A DNA stretch of 64,000 bases from Lunularia cruciata (GCA_948567375.1 OX419756.1:37710333-37774332), one strand, 5' to 3'; positions 44,010 through 54,385 are shown, numbered from the stretch's first letter. Numbers and translations are program-made. Notes: generated by a model from the sequence alone, not told the origin.

Positions 44010-44754
44010 TTTAATACTCCGAGGACAAAAGAAGAGAGAAAACATAGATTGTACACTCAAACATTTGATGCCCCAAAGGAGCACCTTCTCTTTATTATAT
44101 AGACAAAGAGGATCCCCTCCAAGGAAGCTCCACCATAGGATTAAGGACATAGATAGGTGACATGTCAACAAGCTCCACCCTTGGATTACTTACTTGGATG
44201 GGTGGCATGTTTGGTCTAGGTCCTATTTGGTTGGTCAAACAAGCTTTGACCGGAGGGAATCTTTTAGGGAATCTTCCTATAGGAATCTCAAAATCACATG
44301 AGTAAGGTACCATTGGAAAGCTCTCAACAAGACAAAGCAGGGGGAGGGAAGGCCAGCCTTTCCTCTATTGGGCAGGGAATTTGAACATTTTTTAGGCCTA
44401 ATTCATCCGTTTAGGCCTCCAAAATTGCCTTCAAAGATTTCAGGCTTATTTCAATTCCTGCTCTATTAGTAGAAGTCCCCTTTTGGTGATACCTCATACC
44501 TCTTTCTGATCTGTTTAGTCCATCATGTGTAACATCCTTCCAGATGTTACCAAACCAATTCTCACCTTTAAATCATATGTCTAGCTATTGGTTCTAAGGT
44601 TCTGAAGTATATTTTGGTTTCTACCATATTAGTAGAAGTACTCTTTTGGTGATACTTCTATCTTATCTATTTTAACCATCATGTATAACATCATTCTAGA
44701 TGTTACCAAACCAAATTTCACATCTAGATCATATGGCTAGCTCTTGGTATTACA
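44010..44754 (-). repeat. Element E 3' LTR
   Basis: 745 bp, on the element strand TGTAATACC...TATTA(A)A. It contains a TATA box (CTATATAATA, minus strand, about 44,093-44,102). Flanked outside by AATAT and inside by the polypurine tract. Confidence 0.92.
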
Positions 44755-44769
44755 AACCTCCCTCCTTTT
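44755..44769 (-). promoter_or_regulatory. Element E polypurine tract
   Basis: The minus strand reads AAAAGGAGGGAGGTT, immediately before TGTAATACC at the start of the 3' LTR. This is the plus-strand primer site. Confidence 0.8.
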
Positions 44770-45223
44770 AAGACGCAACGTCCTCGTGCAATTGTTGCTC
44801 AAATGCTTGCACCAACACCGGTGCATGTGCCAAATTGACAATAGGCTCCCAGGTTTCTTCATAGAGGAGGTAACCTTTCCATTGTACTAGATAGTCCACC
44901 CGTGGATGGCGAGTACCACGCATGCATTTTTGGAGAATCCGCTCTACTTCATATTCCTCCCTGCCATCAATGAGTGTTGGACAAGGTCGAATGTCTTGTG
45001 TGGAATGACCCTGGCCTGATTGGGGAGCATATCTGTGTAGTAGGGAAACATGGAACACTAGATGGATCTTCATGTGTGGTGGTAGCTCAAGGTGATAGGC
45101 TATAGCGTTGATGCTACAAAGAATCGAGAAAGGCCCAATAAAACGAGGTCTGAGCTTACGAGGTCCAACTAATATGAGGTTGGTTGTTGATAGCCACACT
45201 TGATCCCCAACATTGAACTCCAT
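44768..45223 (-). CDS. Element E integrase end and chromodomain (fossil)
   Basis: 151 codons. First the GPY/F module (FNVGDQVWLSTTNLIL, RKLRPRFIGPFSIL), then VFHVSLLHRY, then a chromodomain: EYEVERILQKCMRG...RVDYLVQWKGYLLYEETWEPIVNL. The three aromatic positions that cage methyl-lysine (Tyr/Val, Trp, Trp/Glu region) are recognisable. In chromoviruses this domain guides integration to marked chromatin. Confidence 0.88.
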   Translation of the reverse strand: MEFNVGDQVWLSTTNLILVGPRKLRPRFIGPFSILCSINAIAYHLELPPHMKIHLVFHVSLLHRYAPQSGQGHSTQDIRPCPTLIDGREEYEVERILQKCMRGTRHPRVDYLVQWKGYLLYEETWEPIVNLAHAPVLVQAFEQQLHEDVAS

Positions 45224-46253
45224 GTGCCTATGGTGGGCATCAGCATAATGCTTTTGTCAATTTTGCGCAATCTGTAATATGTGCTTGGCGCTCTCCACAT
45301 CTTGTTGGATTCTAGAAACAAATGTGTTGACTACATCGACCTTGGTAGCCACTGGACGGATCTTCATCAAGCTAGAAGGTGTGAAGGGATTCTCACCATA
45401 CATGAGGAAGAACAGAGGGACCTGGGTTGATGCATTCACTGAATTGTTGTAAGCAAATTCCACCAACGGGAGTAGGGTGTCCCACCTCTCTTACTCTTCT
45501 AAGGTGAAGCCGTGTAACATGTCTTCAATCATGCGATTAGCCCACTCTGTTTGGCCATCTATTTGTTGGTGGTAAGCTGTGGACATGGCCAACTTGGTTT
45601 TGAAGAAACAAAGAGTGTTCGCCAAAACAAACTGGTGAATTGGGTGCCTCTATTGGTGATGAGTACTCTAGACAAGCCATGGTGAGCAAAGACTGCATCT
45701 AAGTATAATTGAGCTAGTTGTGGAGCGGTCACCTCCTTGGTGGTAGGGTGTACATGAATCATTTTGCTGAGCCGGTCCACAAAACCACAATGGAGTCAAA
45801 CCGTGAGGTGGTCTTGGGTAATTCTTAGACAAGATCCATACTCACTTGTTCCTAATGTTGGGTAGGAGTGTGGAGAGGTTGAAGGAGCCCTGCAGGAGCT
45901 TGATTAGAAGCTTTGTTCTATTTACAAACTAGGCAACTACGCACATAGTCCATCACGTCATTGCTCATCTTGGGCCAATAGTAATGGCATTTAACTGCAT
46001 CCAAGGTCTTGTCCACTCCGACATGAGCCGCAATGGCCAAATCATGACATTCCGCTAGAATGGTGGTGCATAATTCTGGGACATTTGGGATCCATAATCT
46101 ACCATCCCAAAAGGTGAGTCCTTGGGTGCTGGTGACACCTTTGGATGATTGTGCTTCTACAATCTGTGGATCAGTTTTTGTAGCAGCCAGAATCTCTTGC
46201 CAGAATTCAAGGTTAATCTTAACCTCTACCACCAAGTTGTTTCCCATTGGCAT
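45224..46253 (-). CDS. Element E integrase (fossil)
   Basis: The zinc-binding part at 45,918-46,253 has ILAECHDLAIAAHVGVDKTLDAVKCHYYWPKM and CLVCK (HHCC). The catalytic core (45,559-45,780) has MDRLSKMIHVHPTTKE and FAHHGLSRVLITNRGTQFTS. The post-core part (45,257-45,466) has VEFAYNNSVNASTQVPLFFLMYGENPFTP. Ty3/gypsy integrase; broken. Confidence 0.88.
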
Positions 46254-46829
46254 GCAGTGAATGCATCTGCAAGTTGCTTCTTACCTTCCAAGTAGGTGAT
46301 TGTCATGTTGAAGCATTGTCGCCACTCTGCCCACCAAATTTGGTGATGAGATAGATCCTTCTGCGTCTCGAGGTAGACTAGAGGTCTGTGGTCTGTCTCT
46401 ACTACAAATGCCTTCTCACCGAAGTAGTGCTTCCAATGCTTGGTTGCTAGAATGATGGCCAACTCTTCTTGTTTTGTGGTGTGGTAGTTGCGCTCTACCA
46501 GTAACAACTTTTGAGAGAAATATGCAATTGGATGCCATCCGTCATGCCACTCTTGTTGTAGGACTGCTCCTATTGCTACGCTTGATCCATCTATAGCCAA
46601 CTTGATTGGACGTTTTGGGTCATACCACTTCAAGATTGGTGCATGTAGCAAGGTGGCCTTCAATTCTTGAAAGGCCAACTCTTGTGTAGTTCCCCATGTC
46701 GACTTCTTCCCCTTGCCAAGTAGTGCCATTAAAGGCTATGCAACCTTGGAAAAGTCCTTGACAAATCTATGATAGAATCCCGTCAACCCCAAGAAGCTCT
46801 TAAGTTGAGTCTGATCTTCTAGGGCACTT
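46226..46829 (-). CDS. Element E RNase H (fossil)
   Basis: The frame includes ELAFQELKATLLHAPILKWYDPKRPIKLAIDGSSVAIGAVLQQ, AYFSQKLLLVERNYHTTKQEELAI and FVVETDHRPLVYL, the standard connection and RNase H motifs (Asp of IDGSS, Glu of KQEEL, Asp of ETDHRPL). Its upstream side is cut by D3 at 46,829. Confidence 0.88.
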
Positions 46830-47623
46830 TGTGACAACCCGGCAAATATCACTTTTGCAGTAATCGGGTAAGTAAAGTTTGTTCCCGCAGAGATACGAGT
46901 CAGAATTGGTCAAATACAAAGCAAAGTAACAATTTCAGTTCTTCTTGAGTTCTTCTTTAGTCTCTCAGGTAGAAACCACACCCAGAAGAGAGTAACAAGC
47001 ACTAACTCGCAGTCTTGTCACAAATTAACACACCATAATCACAACTCCATCAAATCTTTCCAAACAATCTTGATTTTGATGATTCAGGCTCTCCCGAAAA
47101 TGGCACTTCACTGCAAAACTACTTTGCCTCAGAATTGTGTTCCACCCCTCCACTGAAGGCACAACTTCCTCAATCGAAATTGCTTCACATCAACTTCGCA
47201 CTGCACTCACAAAAGCAGAATACTACCAACACTACAATTCCTCTCAGATCTGTCAAGGCATTGCTTCAATTGCACTTCACTCAGGATCAAACACACAGAA
47301 TGAAGATCAAGGCTGTGGAATCCAACATCCAACAAGCACTCTGACTTGCACTTCAAATTTCTCCAAACACTCACAAACACAATTGTGAAATTGATACTCG
47401 GAATCAAGCTCAAGCGACGAGCACTGCTTCACAGCACTTTGCTTTATCTATTCTCAAAAATAATGAGCACTGAACAACAATTTCCTGCGAATGCCACTCT
47501 TAAGTACTGAAGCAATTGACAGTTCTAACAACTATACCGTTTCTACAACAACTGTTCTAACCTGCAGATCCGAAATGACAATGCACTTCTTCATATCTGC
47601 CCCTTCAAATCTCAAATCAGTTA

Positions 47624-49525
47624 CTAATCCGATCCGATGTCTACTTCTTCCTCGGCTTTCAAACCCGAACCCGAAGTAATCTTACTTCCTACTACATTTC
47701 CCTCGGGTTTTAGATCTCCTACATCTTCTACCAGATCCAGCAATTCTCTTTCCTGATCTGAAATTGCACTAGTGGGTAGTTTATCTAACTCTTCATTGTT
47801 CAACCCACTCTTCCCTAATGTCTCTGAGGGCAACTCCAAAGACATTTGGATCCCTATGTTATCTACTTCGGGTTTTGCCTTAACATCCTGCCGAAGCTTT
47901 TTTAACTCTATTCTCATTAAGTCTAATCTAATCGCAATATTGTCTTCTACCTCTAATATCTTCCTATCTACACGAGTTCTCAATTTAATCAACATGGTGT
48001 TCATCTCAGTGTCTTTTGCTTGTCTTTGCCTCGTCTCCTGCACCAATAGTTTCAACTTGTGCAATCTCATCTCTTCAATTCGAACGCTGGCCTCTGTACT
48101 TAACATCGCGTTCACTCTGAGGACTATTTCCTTCAATGGCTCCAATCTTGTCTTGCGTTCTCGTTCCCAATCTGCAAGCCATTCCTCTCTGTACATTGCC
48201 AATTCTTCTTCGAATTTGGCCTTCATTGCTTCCTTCTCTTTCTCCTTCTGTTCAACCTTCTCTTCCTGATTACGAAGTAATTCTCGTAATCTCTCTTCTT
48301 CTCTATATCTCACAGCCAACTCTTGTTGCCAGAGTTGCTTCTTCTCCTCCATACTCTCCATCACTCGATCGAGCTCTTGATCCTTCGATGCTACCCTCGC
48401 CATAGCATGGATAAGTTTGACTCTTGAATCAGCAAACTGTTGCTTCAAGATTTCATGCTCCGCTACCTGTCTCTCCCTTGCGATGTCACTCTTCCTCGCA
48501 AGATCTTCTTGATAACTCACTTCTCTCTTCAGGTCTTTGATTACCTGACTCCTCTCAACTGCTTCTGCTTGCAGTACTTCTCTCTCTTCCTCACCTCGGG
48601 TTATACTCTTCTTCAACTCCGAGTTTTCTTCTTCTAATCTTGATAAGACCTGCAACATAGTCTTTACCTCTGGACAAGTAGACTGCATCTCCTTCTTCTT
48701 CTTCTCCATCTTCACCAACAGTGGGCATACTACCATCTGTAGGTAATCTACTCCATTACTGGCAACTTTGTCCTCCCACGGAGTGGTCTCTCTTCTTTCC
48801 TCGTGTTCTCCCAATACTCGCCTTCTTCTCTGGAGTCTTCGTATCGGGATCGATGCCTCACTGCCCGAGCTTCCTTCTACCTCTTCCTTCACTCTACTTG
48901 GTCCCGCTTCACACTTTGCCTTATGTCTCGAGCAAATTCCTCGTTGTACTGCGATCTTCTTCTCCTCACGCACTGGTACTTCGTCTTCCAACGCCGCATT
49001 GTCTTTGGTTTCTACTTTGGCTTGCATTTCTTCTTTGTATTCTTCAGCCACTGGTATTGATGTCATCTCTCCTCCTTCCTCACTGTCACTGCTCGTATCT
49101 CCACTTTGCAATGTCAGCTCAGGTTCCTCCTCACGTTCCGAGTCCTCCGTCTTGAGCTCGGCTTTGCCTTCTGAGTCTTCATCTTCCGACTCAATCACCA
49201 CCATTCCTCGCCTCGGGTTATTTTTCTGCATCTTCCGAGGTTTCTTGTTTTCTTCGGCTTTTGCTTGCCGAGGTCTCTTCTTCATCGGGGTACTTTCAAC
49301 GACCTCCACGTTCTTCCCTGTCTTCGCGTAGTAATCGTCTGTGCTCCGGATTTGGAGAATGTATTGCTGCTCCTCCGCGTTGACTTCTCTTCTCAAATCA
49401 GGATGGAAATGAGACACCATTCTATTGCGCTCCGCCAAATTGAGCAGATTTAACCCAAGGTAAAAATGTGCTACAAATAGTACGATGTAGTGTGGAGGCG
49501 ACTTATCCCGCAAATTCCACACCAT
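47624..49525 (-). CDS. D3 large frame: conserved domain end, acidic linker and coiled coil
   Basis: 633 codons. Residues 1-75 (VWNLRDKSPPHYIVLFVAHFYLGLNLL...VSHFHPDLRREVNAEEQQYILQIRS) continue the domain of the upstream frame. Residues about 80-200 are Lys/Arg-rich then Glu/Ser-rich (TLQSGDTSSDSEEGGEMTS). Residues about 215-340 have RRLQRRRR and a VDYLQMVVCPLLVKMEKKKKEMQSTCPEVKTMLQVLSRLEEEN helix. Residues about 340-560 are a long coiled coil (EEKKQLWQQELAVRYREEERLRELLRNQEEKVEQKEKEKE). Residues 560-633 form an acidic tail. No enzyme motif. I infer a structural, self-associating protein. Confidence 0.6.
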   Translation of the reverse strand: MVWNLRDKSPPHYIVLFVAHFYLGLNLLNLAERNRMVSHFHPDLRREVNAEEQQYILQIRSTDDYYAKTGKNVEVVESTPMKKRPRQAKAEENKKPRKMQKNNPRRGMVVIESEDEDSEGKAELKTEDSEREEEPELTLQSGDTSSDSEEGGEMTSIPVAEEYKEEMQAKVETKDNAALEDEVPVREEKKIAVQRGICSRHKAKCEAGPSRVKEEVEGSSGSEASIPIRRLQRRRRVLGEHEERRETTPWEDKVASNGVDYLQMVVCPLLVKMEKKKKEMQSTCPEVKTMLQVLSRLEEENSELKKSITRGEEEREVLQAEAVERSQVIKDLKREVSYQEDLARKSDIARERQVAEHEILKQQFADSRVKLIHAMARVASKDQELDRVMESMEEKKQLWQQELAVRYREEERLRELLRNQEEKVEQKEKEKEAMKAKFEEELAMYREEWLADWERERKTRLEPLKEIVLRVNAMLSTEASVRIEEMRLHKLKLLVQETRQRQAKDTEMNTMLIKLRTRVDRKILEVEDNIAIRLDLMRIELKKLRQDVKAKPEVDNIGIQMSLELPSETLGKSGLNNEELDKLPTSAISDQERELLDLVEDVGDLKPEGNVVGSKITSGSGLKAEEEVDIGSD

Positions 49526-50197
49526 CTACCTTGTTCTTCCGTGAAAGCACCTTGCCCAATTGATCGGTTCTCCTGCAAATAACTTGTGAAAGAACACCAC
49601 TTGGTGTTTCATCACATAGGTAGTTCTCTTCGGCTTCAGGATGGCCATTAGTGCACTCACAATTCCTCTCCTCACAGGGTCTTTGTAGCTCTCAACTTTA
49701 TACCCATTCTTCGTCCTCTTCGACGAGAAGGCATCTCTCATCTCCTGCGTTTCTTGGGCTATCTCTCCTTTCCCCAAGAACGTGGCTCCTTGCTCCGAGC
49801 CTGCCTCCTTCCCGAGTACGAGTCTCCAATCCGACTCTATCCAGCGAGCCGGATTTCCTCTCTTCCCTTCTTCCTCGAGACCATCGAGACATTTACTCTC
49901 GATGATTTCTATCATGAATCCTGGAAAACTTACGTTCCAATTCCATGCCAGAAAAGTGATCCGAAGTCGGCTCAAGACTTTGATCCTCGCTACTATATCT
50001 AATCTCCAAATTGCGTGATTTCTCACTACAAATTCAGAGTTCTTCTTCCCTCCTCCCATCTCTTCTGCTTTCTTACTGTCTCTCGATTTCTCTCTTGCGA
50101 CTTCTCCCTTGCACACTAACACGAGTCTAACTCTATTTCCCTTTCCTCGATCACCTGCAAGACGACTCCTCAACGGCAAAGGAAAATTGCTTGACAT
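49526..50197 (-). CDS. D3 upstream frame: putative-plant-transposon-protein-like domain
   Basis: 223 codons starting MSSNFPLPLRSRLAGDRGKG. It is directly followed by the 633-codon frame. Core: GGGKKNSEFVVRNHAIWRLDIVARIKVLSRLRITFLAWNWNVSFPGFMIEIIESKC, DWRLVLGKEAG and GIVSALMAILKPKRTTYVMKHQVVFFHKLFAGEPINWARC. The last part resembles the end of the 'putative plant transposon protein' domain (L-P-T-x-H...RA-LL..I..G..INV...I..EI). The match is by eye and moderate. These domains occur in many plant repeat-encoded proteins of unknown function. Confidence 0.5.
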   Translation of the reverse strand: MSSNFPLPLRSRLAGDRGKGNRVRLVLVCKGEVAREKSRDSKKAEEMGGGKKNSEFVVRNHAIWRLDIVARIKVLSRLRITFLAWNWNVSFPGFMIEIIESKCLDGLEEEGKRGNPARWIESDWRLVLGKEAGSEQGATFLGKGEIAQETQEMRDAFSSKRTKNGYKVESYKDPVRRGIVSALMAILKPKRTTYVMKHQVVFFHKLFAGEPINWARCFHGRTR

Positions 50198-50610
50198 TTT
50201 GTCGTTGCAGTTTCAATTTTTATAGAGTTGCACTTCTTCGTCTTCCGTCGCTTTGAGTTTCTATCGAGAAATCACACCTTTGGCATGCACCTGTCACTGT
50301 CACTCAACCTTCGCGCGTATGAGCCGCTAGTTTTGAAACGGCCCCTTCTTGAATTTCTTGCCCCGACGAAAGGTTGTTAGACTGTCTTTGCCTTGGGTTG
50401 AGCTCCCTCCGAGCCAAAGACAATTTACTTCGTATTGTATGCTCACACGGCATTTCCAAGTACTTTGCCTTATGACCCAAAGTCACTTTACTTCGGGTTT
50501 CATCCCAAAGACAATTTTCTTCATCTTCTTTGGCCATACAGGCGCAATCCGACTTCTCTATACACTTCTTCTCCTTTATTTTGAAAAAAACAAAAAATGT
50601 GGGCACCACA

Positions 50611-51376
50611 CACTTCATTTTTGAGTGACCTCTATTTTATCTATCAACACTTGAATGCCCTCTGTACTTACTCTATGCCCCAAGTAGTCTACTTCAGACT
50701 TGCAAAACTCACACTTTGAGATTTTGGCGTACAATTGATTTTGTCTTAGAATCTGGAGGACCTCTTGTAGATGTTGTTTGTGTTCTGTTATCATGTTACT
50801 ATATACTAAGATATCATCCAAGAAGACAATAATTGACTTATCCAAGTATGGATGAAATATGTCATTCATTAGACTCATGAAAGTAGTAGTTGCATTGGTG
50901 AGGCCAAAAGGCATCACAAGATACTCAAAGTGGCCATACTTGGTTTGAAAGGCAATTTTATACACATCCTCCTCTGCAATTTGGATTTGATTGTAACCGC
51001 TCCGCAAGTCCAGTTTGGTGAAGTATCTCGCTCCATAGAGTTGATCAAACAGGTCATCCATGCAAGGTAAGGGGTATTTGTTCTTCACTGTTTGCTGATT
51101 GAGACCCCGAAAGTCAATGCACATGCGCATTGTACCATCCTTCTTCTTCACAAACAAGACAAGGGCCCCATATGGTGATATGCTAGGTTGCAGCATCTCC
51201 TCAATTTGAATCTTACACTCCTCCAACTCATGAGGTGATAGGCAATATGGGGCCTTACAAGGAGGTGTCTTCCCCGAGAGTATCTCAATTTTGTGACCTA
51301 CTTGCCTTTTTGGTGGTAATCCTAAGGGTAGATCATCGGGAAAGACATCTTGAAACTCATCCACCACATCTTTCAA
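50611..51376 (-). CDS. Element E reverse transcriptase (fossil)
   Basis: 253 codons: [77 protein letters not shown], the catalytic [11 protein letters not shown] and [17 protein letters not shown]. Classic Ty3/gypsy. The downstream part is cut by D3. Confidence 0.92.
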
Positions 51377-51967
51377 TTACTCAGGAATTTTTCCATTGAG
51401 TTGTGCACTCTGGACTTCTCTTATTAGACCCATAAAACATCTATCGGTCTTACAGACAGTTGCCGTCCCTATGACATATAGAGGCAGTTTCTGCCTGTGT
51501 GATTTTTCTTTAACCCCAATGATTGACCATTGGTTGGTTCTCACTACTTTCTTCCTCCAATCCACCATAGGGTTGTACTGCTCCATCCATGGCATGCCTA
51601 AAATTGCATCATAACGAGCTAACTGTATCACTCGCCACTCAATTGCTTCCTAATATTCTCCTATAGAGAGGGTTACCTATCTAGGTAATGATTCAATCCT
51701 CTCTATTTGCCCATTTGGTAACTCTACTTATTCATTCCCATCTCTCTCTAGATCCATTCCCAATCTTATTGCAACAGAGCGAGACAAGAAATTCTTTGTT
51801 GCTCCCGGATCTATTAATACTCTCACTTGATTACCTTCTAGGATTCCATTCACAATAATCAATTGTGAGGTTGCCTTTCGAGATCTTTGCACATTATTCT
51901 TCTTCCTTCCCTCGCTTTTTTGCTTCCTTATTAAGCCAGTAAGGCCAAGAGGTACATTTACTAGCAA
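51377..51967 (-). CDS. Element E protease (fossil)
   Basis: The region 51,728-51,967 carries GNQVRVLIDPGATKNFLS, the retropepsin active-site loop (LIDxGAT). The region 51,377-51,631 carries YDAILGMPWMEQYNPMVDW, the usual downstream segment. It cleaves the Gag-Pol polyprotein. Confidence 0.85.
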
Positions 51968-53500
51968 TCTTTGTTTTCCGAAGTGATTTCCACCTCTTCC
52001 TCTTCAATGTGCCTCTCCATGTTGTTCAAAGATTGCCTGTACAAAGGCCGAGGGCCTCTAAGGAAACGAGTGCGACAGTTGGTAGATATGTGCACAATAC
52101 GGCCACAATTGTAACAACGGCGTTGTTCTTCTTGAGTCCATTCTCCTTGTGGGACTCCATCTCTTCATTCTTCTACCCATCCCCGCTCCTCTTGAAGCGG
52201 TCGTGCTCCTTGATCCCGGAATTGAAGGTTGCCCAATTCCATCGGTACTAGTCCACCCATGTGTGGCATTTCTGCTCGATAATGTTAAGGTGGAACTACT
52301 CCTTCACCTCCACCTAATGCTCTTGCTATTCTCTACGCACAAGCAATGGATTCAAATACCGTGCGAGGATTTTGCACCATGACTTCTTGGCAAATCTGCT
52401 CTTTCAATCCTCGTTTGAAATTGTCGAGAACCTCTACTGGACTCATGTCGGTAATTGTGACTTGTAGATCTAGAAATGCCTCTACATACTCTTGTACGCT
52501 ATTCTTCTGTCTCAATCTCCATAGTCGGGTTCAAGCCATCTGCACAAAATCCACCGATTGGAAATTCTTCAGCAGTCCTTCTTGCATTGTTGTCCATGTG
52601 ACCTCCCTTCTGTATGTTGGCATGGATCGTTCCCAAGCATCATAGCATGTGAGAGCTTTATCTGTCAAGTACCCACATGCAAACACGCCTACAGCATGCT
52701 CTGTGATCTCTGTTGAGAACAATCAAAAATATCAATTCATTCTCGAGATCCAATTTTCCACTACTCCCATCGTTTGCTGCCCCTTGTAAGGCTCGATGTT
52801 GCAGTTCTTCTTCATACGGAGTAGCAATGTGGCTTCATTGTTGTTAGGGTTTGTAGGCACGAGTGCCTCTCCAAGTTCTTCAATTGCAGGTACAGGGTTT
52901 TGAGACGGCTCTTCTTCTTGCATGGCTTGATCGTTCTTGAGGATCTGCACTTGACTTTTTAATGTCTCCATGGTCATCTTAATCTCTCAAAATTCATTCA
53001 ACATTCCTTGCACCAACTCTTGCAATTACGAATCCATGGTTCTTGCAACACTCAATTGCTAATATCTACTTCAATATAGAGTCAATATAATCACTCTAGA
53101 AGGCGCACAAACTATCGGAACTACCATTGGGACCTTAGAAGCTATCATACGTTGATAATACTCCTCACCAAAATTCCTAACCACAAAATCTCTAAACATC
53201 ACCTTTGGTCTCACTACATAACGGATTTCTACTTTAGTGTTGAAAGGGAGAGGATTTGGGACATTCATATCCATATTATCATAATAGAATGTAGATTGTC
53301 AAATCCCACTCTCTGTCATATATCACCACAGGTAGAATCATCGGGTTTGGTGAGTTCATCACTTTGTCCATGAATTCTACACCAAAGTGAAAAACTAGCG
53401 ATACCCTCATCTGCTCACGTTGGATGTACATAACCTTGATGTGGAATGGGTTTGAGAATGGAAAGCTAGGTGCGGTAAATTGTCCTCCCAACGTATTCAT
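51968..53500 (-). CDS. Element E gag and N-terminal extension (fossil)
   Basis: A CCHC-like knuckle lies at about 52,080-52,115 (CYNCGRIVHISTNC). The gag core (52,333-52,977) has YKGQQTMGVVENWISRMN, LTCYDAWERSMPTYRREVTWTTMQEGLLKNFQ and VQEYVEAFLDLQVTITDMSPVEVLDNFKRGLKEQI. An N-terminal extension at 53,071-53,500 has two similar modules (VMFRDFVVRNFGEEYYQRM and VMYIQREQMRVSLVFHFG), related in arrangement to element F. Broken. Confidence 0.78.
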
Positions 53501-53627
53501 CCCATCCGCTCTCTAAAGTCCTTCCTAAGTCTAACGATTACTCTATGTTCTCCACCTCAAATTACTCAGTTTCAATAGTTTGTGTTATTCCAAGAGGGGT
53601 GATCCACTCTCTTGGACTAAAACGCTT

Positions 53628-53639
53628 GCTCTGATACCA
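53628..53639 (-). promoter_or_regulatory. Element E primer binding site (initiator-Met tRNA)
   Basis: The minus strand reads TGGTATCAGAGC, one base inside the 5' LTR. This is the standard 12-nt complement of the 3' end of plant initiator-Met tRNA. Confidence 0.92.
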
Positions 53640-53640
53640 T

Positions 53641-54385
53641 TGTAATACTCCGAGGACAAGAGAAGAGAGAAAACACAGATTGCACACTCAAACATTCGAT
53701 GCCCCAAAGGAGCACCTTCTCTTTATTATATAGACAAAGAGGATCTCTTCCAAGGAAGCTCCACCATAGGATTAGGGACACAGATAGGTGACATGTCAGC
53801 AAGCTCCACCCTTGGATTACTTACTTGGATGGGTGACATGTCTGGTCTAGGTCCTATCTGGTTGGTCAAACAAGCTTTGACCGGAAGGAATCTTTTAGAG
53901 AATCTCCCTGTAGGAATCTCAAAATCACGTGAGTAAGATACCATTGGAAAGCTCTCGACGAGACAAAGAAAGGGGGAGGGAAGGCCAACCTTTCCTATAT
54001 TGGGGGGGAATCTGCACATTTTTTAGGCCTAATTCATCCGTTTAGGCCTCTAAAATTGCATTCAAAGATTTCAGGCATATTTCTGTTCCTACTCTATTAG
54101 TAGAAGTCCCTTTTTGGTGATATCTCATACCTCTTTCTGATCTGTTTAGTCCATCATGTGTAACATCCTTCCAGATGTTACCAAACCAATTCTCACCTTT
54201 AAATCATATATCTAGCTATTGGTTCTAAGGTTCTGAAGTCTATTTTGGTTTCTACACTATTTGTAGAAGTACTCTTTTGGTGATACTAATATCTTATTTA
54301 TTTTGACCATCATGTATAACATCATTCTAGATGTTACCAAACCAAATTTCACATCTAGATCATATGGCTAGCTCTTGGTATTATA
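53641..54385 (-). repeat. Element E 5' LTR
   Basis: 745 bp, ends TATAATACC...GTATTACA on the element strand, next to AATAT at 54,386-54,390. A TATA box (CTATATAATA) sits on the minus strand at about 53,724-53,733, so R plus U5 is roughly 55-60 bp. Confidence 0.92.

Larger units (their letters stand above)
46830..50610 (-). mobile_element. Element D3: best preserved copy of family D (fossil)
   Basis: 3.78 kb, exact 5-bp duplication CACTT at 46,825-46,829 and 50,611-50,615, inside E between reverse transcriptase and RNase H. Ends are TGTGACAACC and GCACCACA, so TG...CA. The coding part (47,624-50,197) is open over almost its whole length; the 413-bp and 794-bp non-coding ends do not repeat each other. 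Integrase-type insertion (TG...CA, 5 bp) without LTRs or polymerase suggests mobilisation by another element's machinery. It has few breaks. Confidence 0.85.
44010..54385 (-). mobile_element. Element E: chromovirus (Ty3/gypsy) fossil with 745-bp LTRs, split by D3
   Basis: LTRs at 44,010-44,754 and 53,641-54,385, both 745 bp. Target duplication AATAT at 44,005-44,009 and 54,386-54,390. Primer site TGGTATCAGAGC (initiator-Met tRNA) on the minus strand at 53,628-53,639. Polypurine tract AAAAGGAGGGAGGTT at 44,755-44,769. Order: gag, protease, reverse transcriptase, [D3], RNase H, integrase, chromodomain. The LTRs differ at about 45 positions by eye (6%), nearly all transitions, a moderate age. 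It is broken, with about ten interruptions besides D3. The chromodomain at the integrase end places it in the chromoviruses. Confidence 0.93.

Noticed and set aside
46830-50610. LTRs at the ends of family D
   Set aside because: Neither terminal sequence recurs near the opposite end in any of the four copies. Only the first four bases form a short inverted match (TGTG/CACA).
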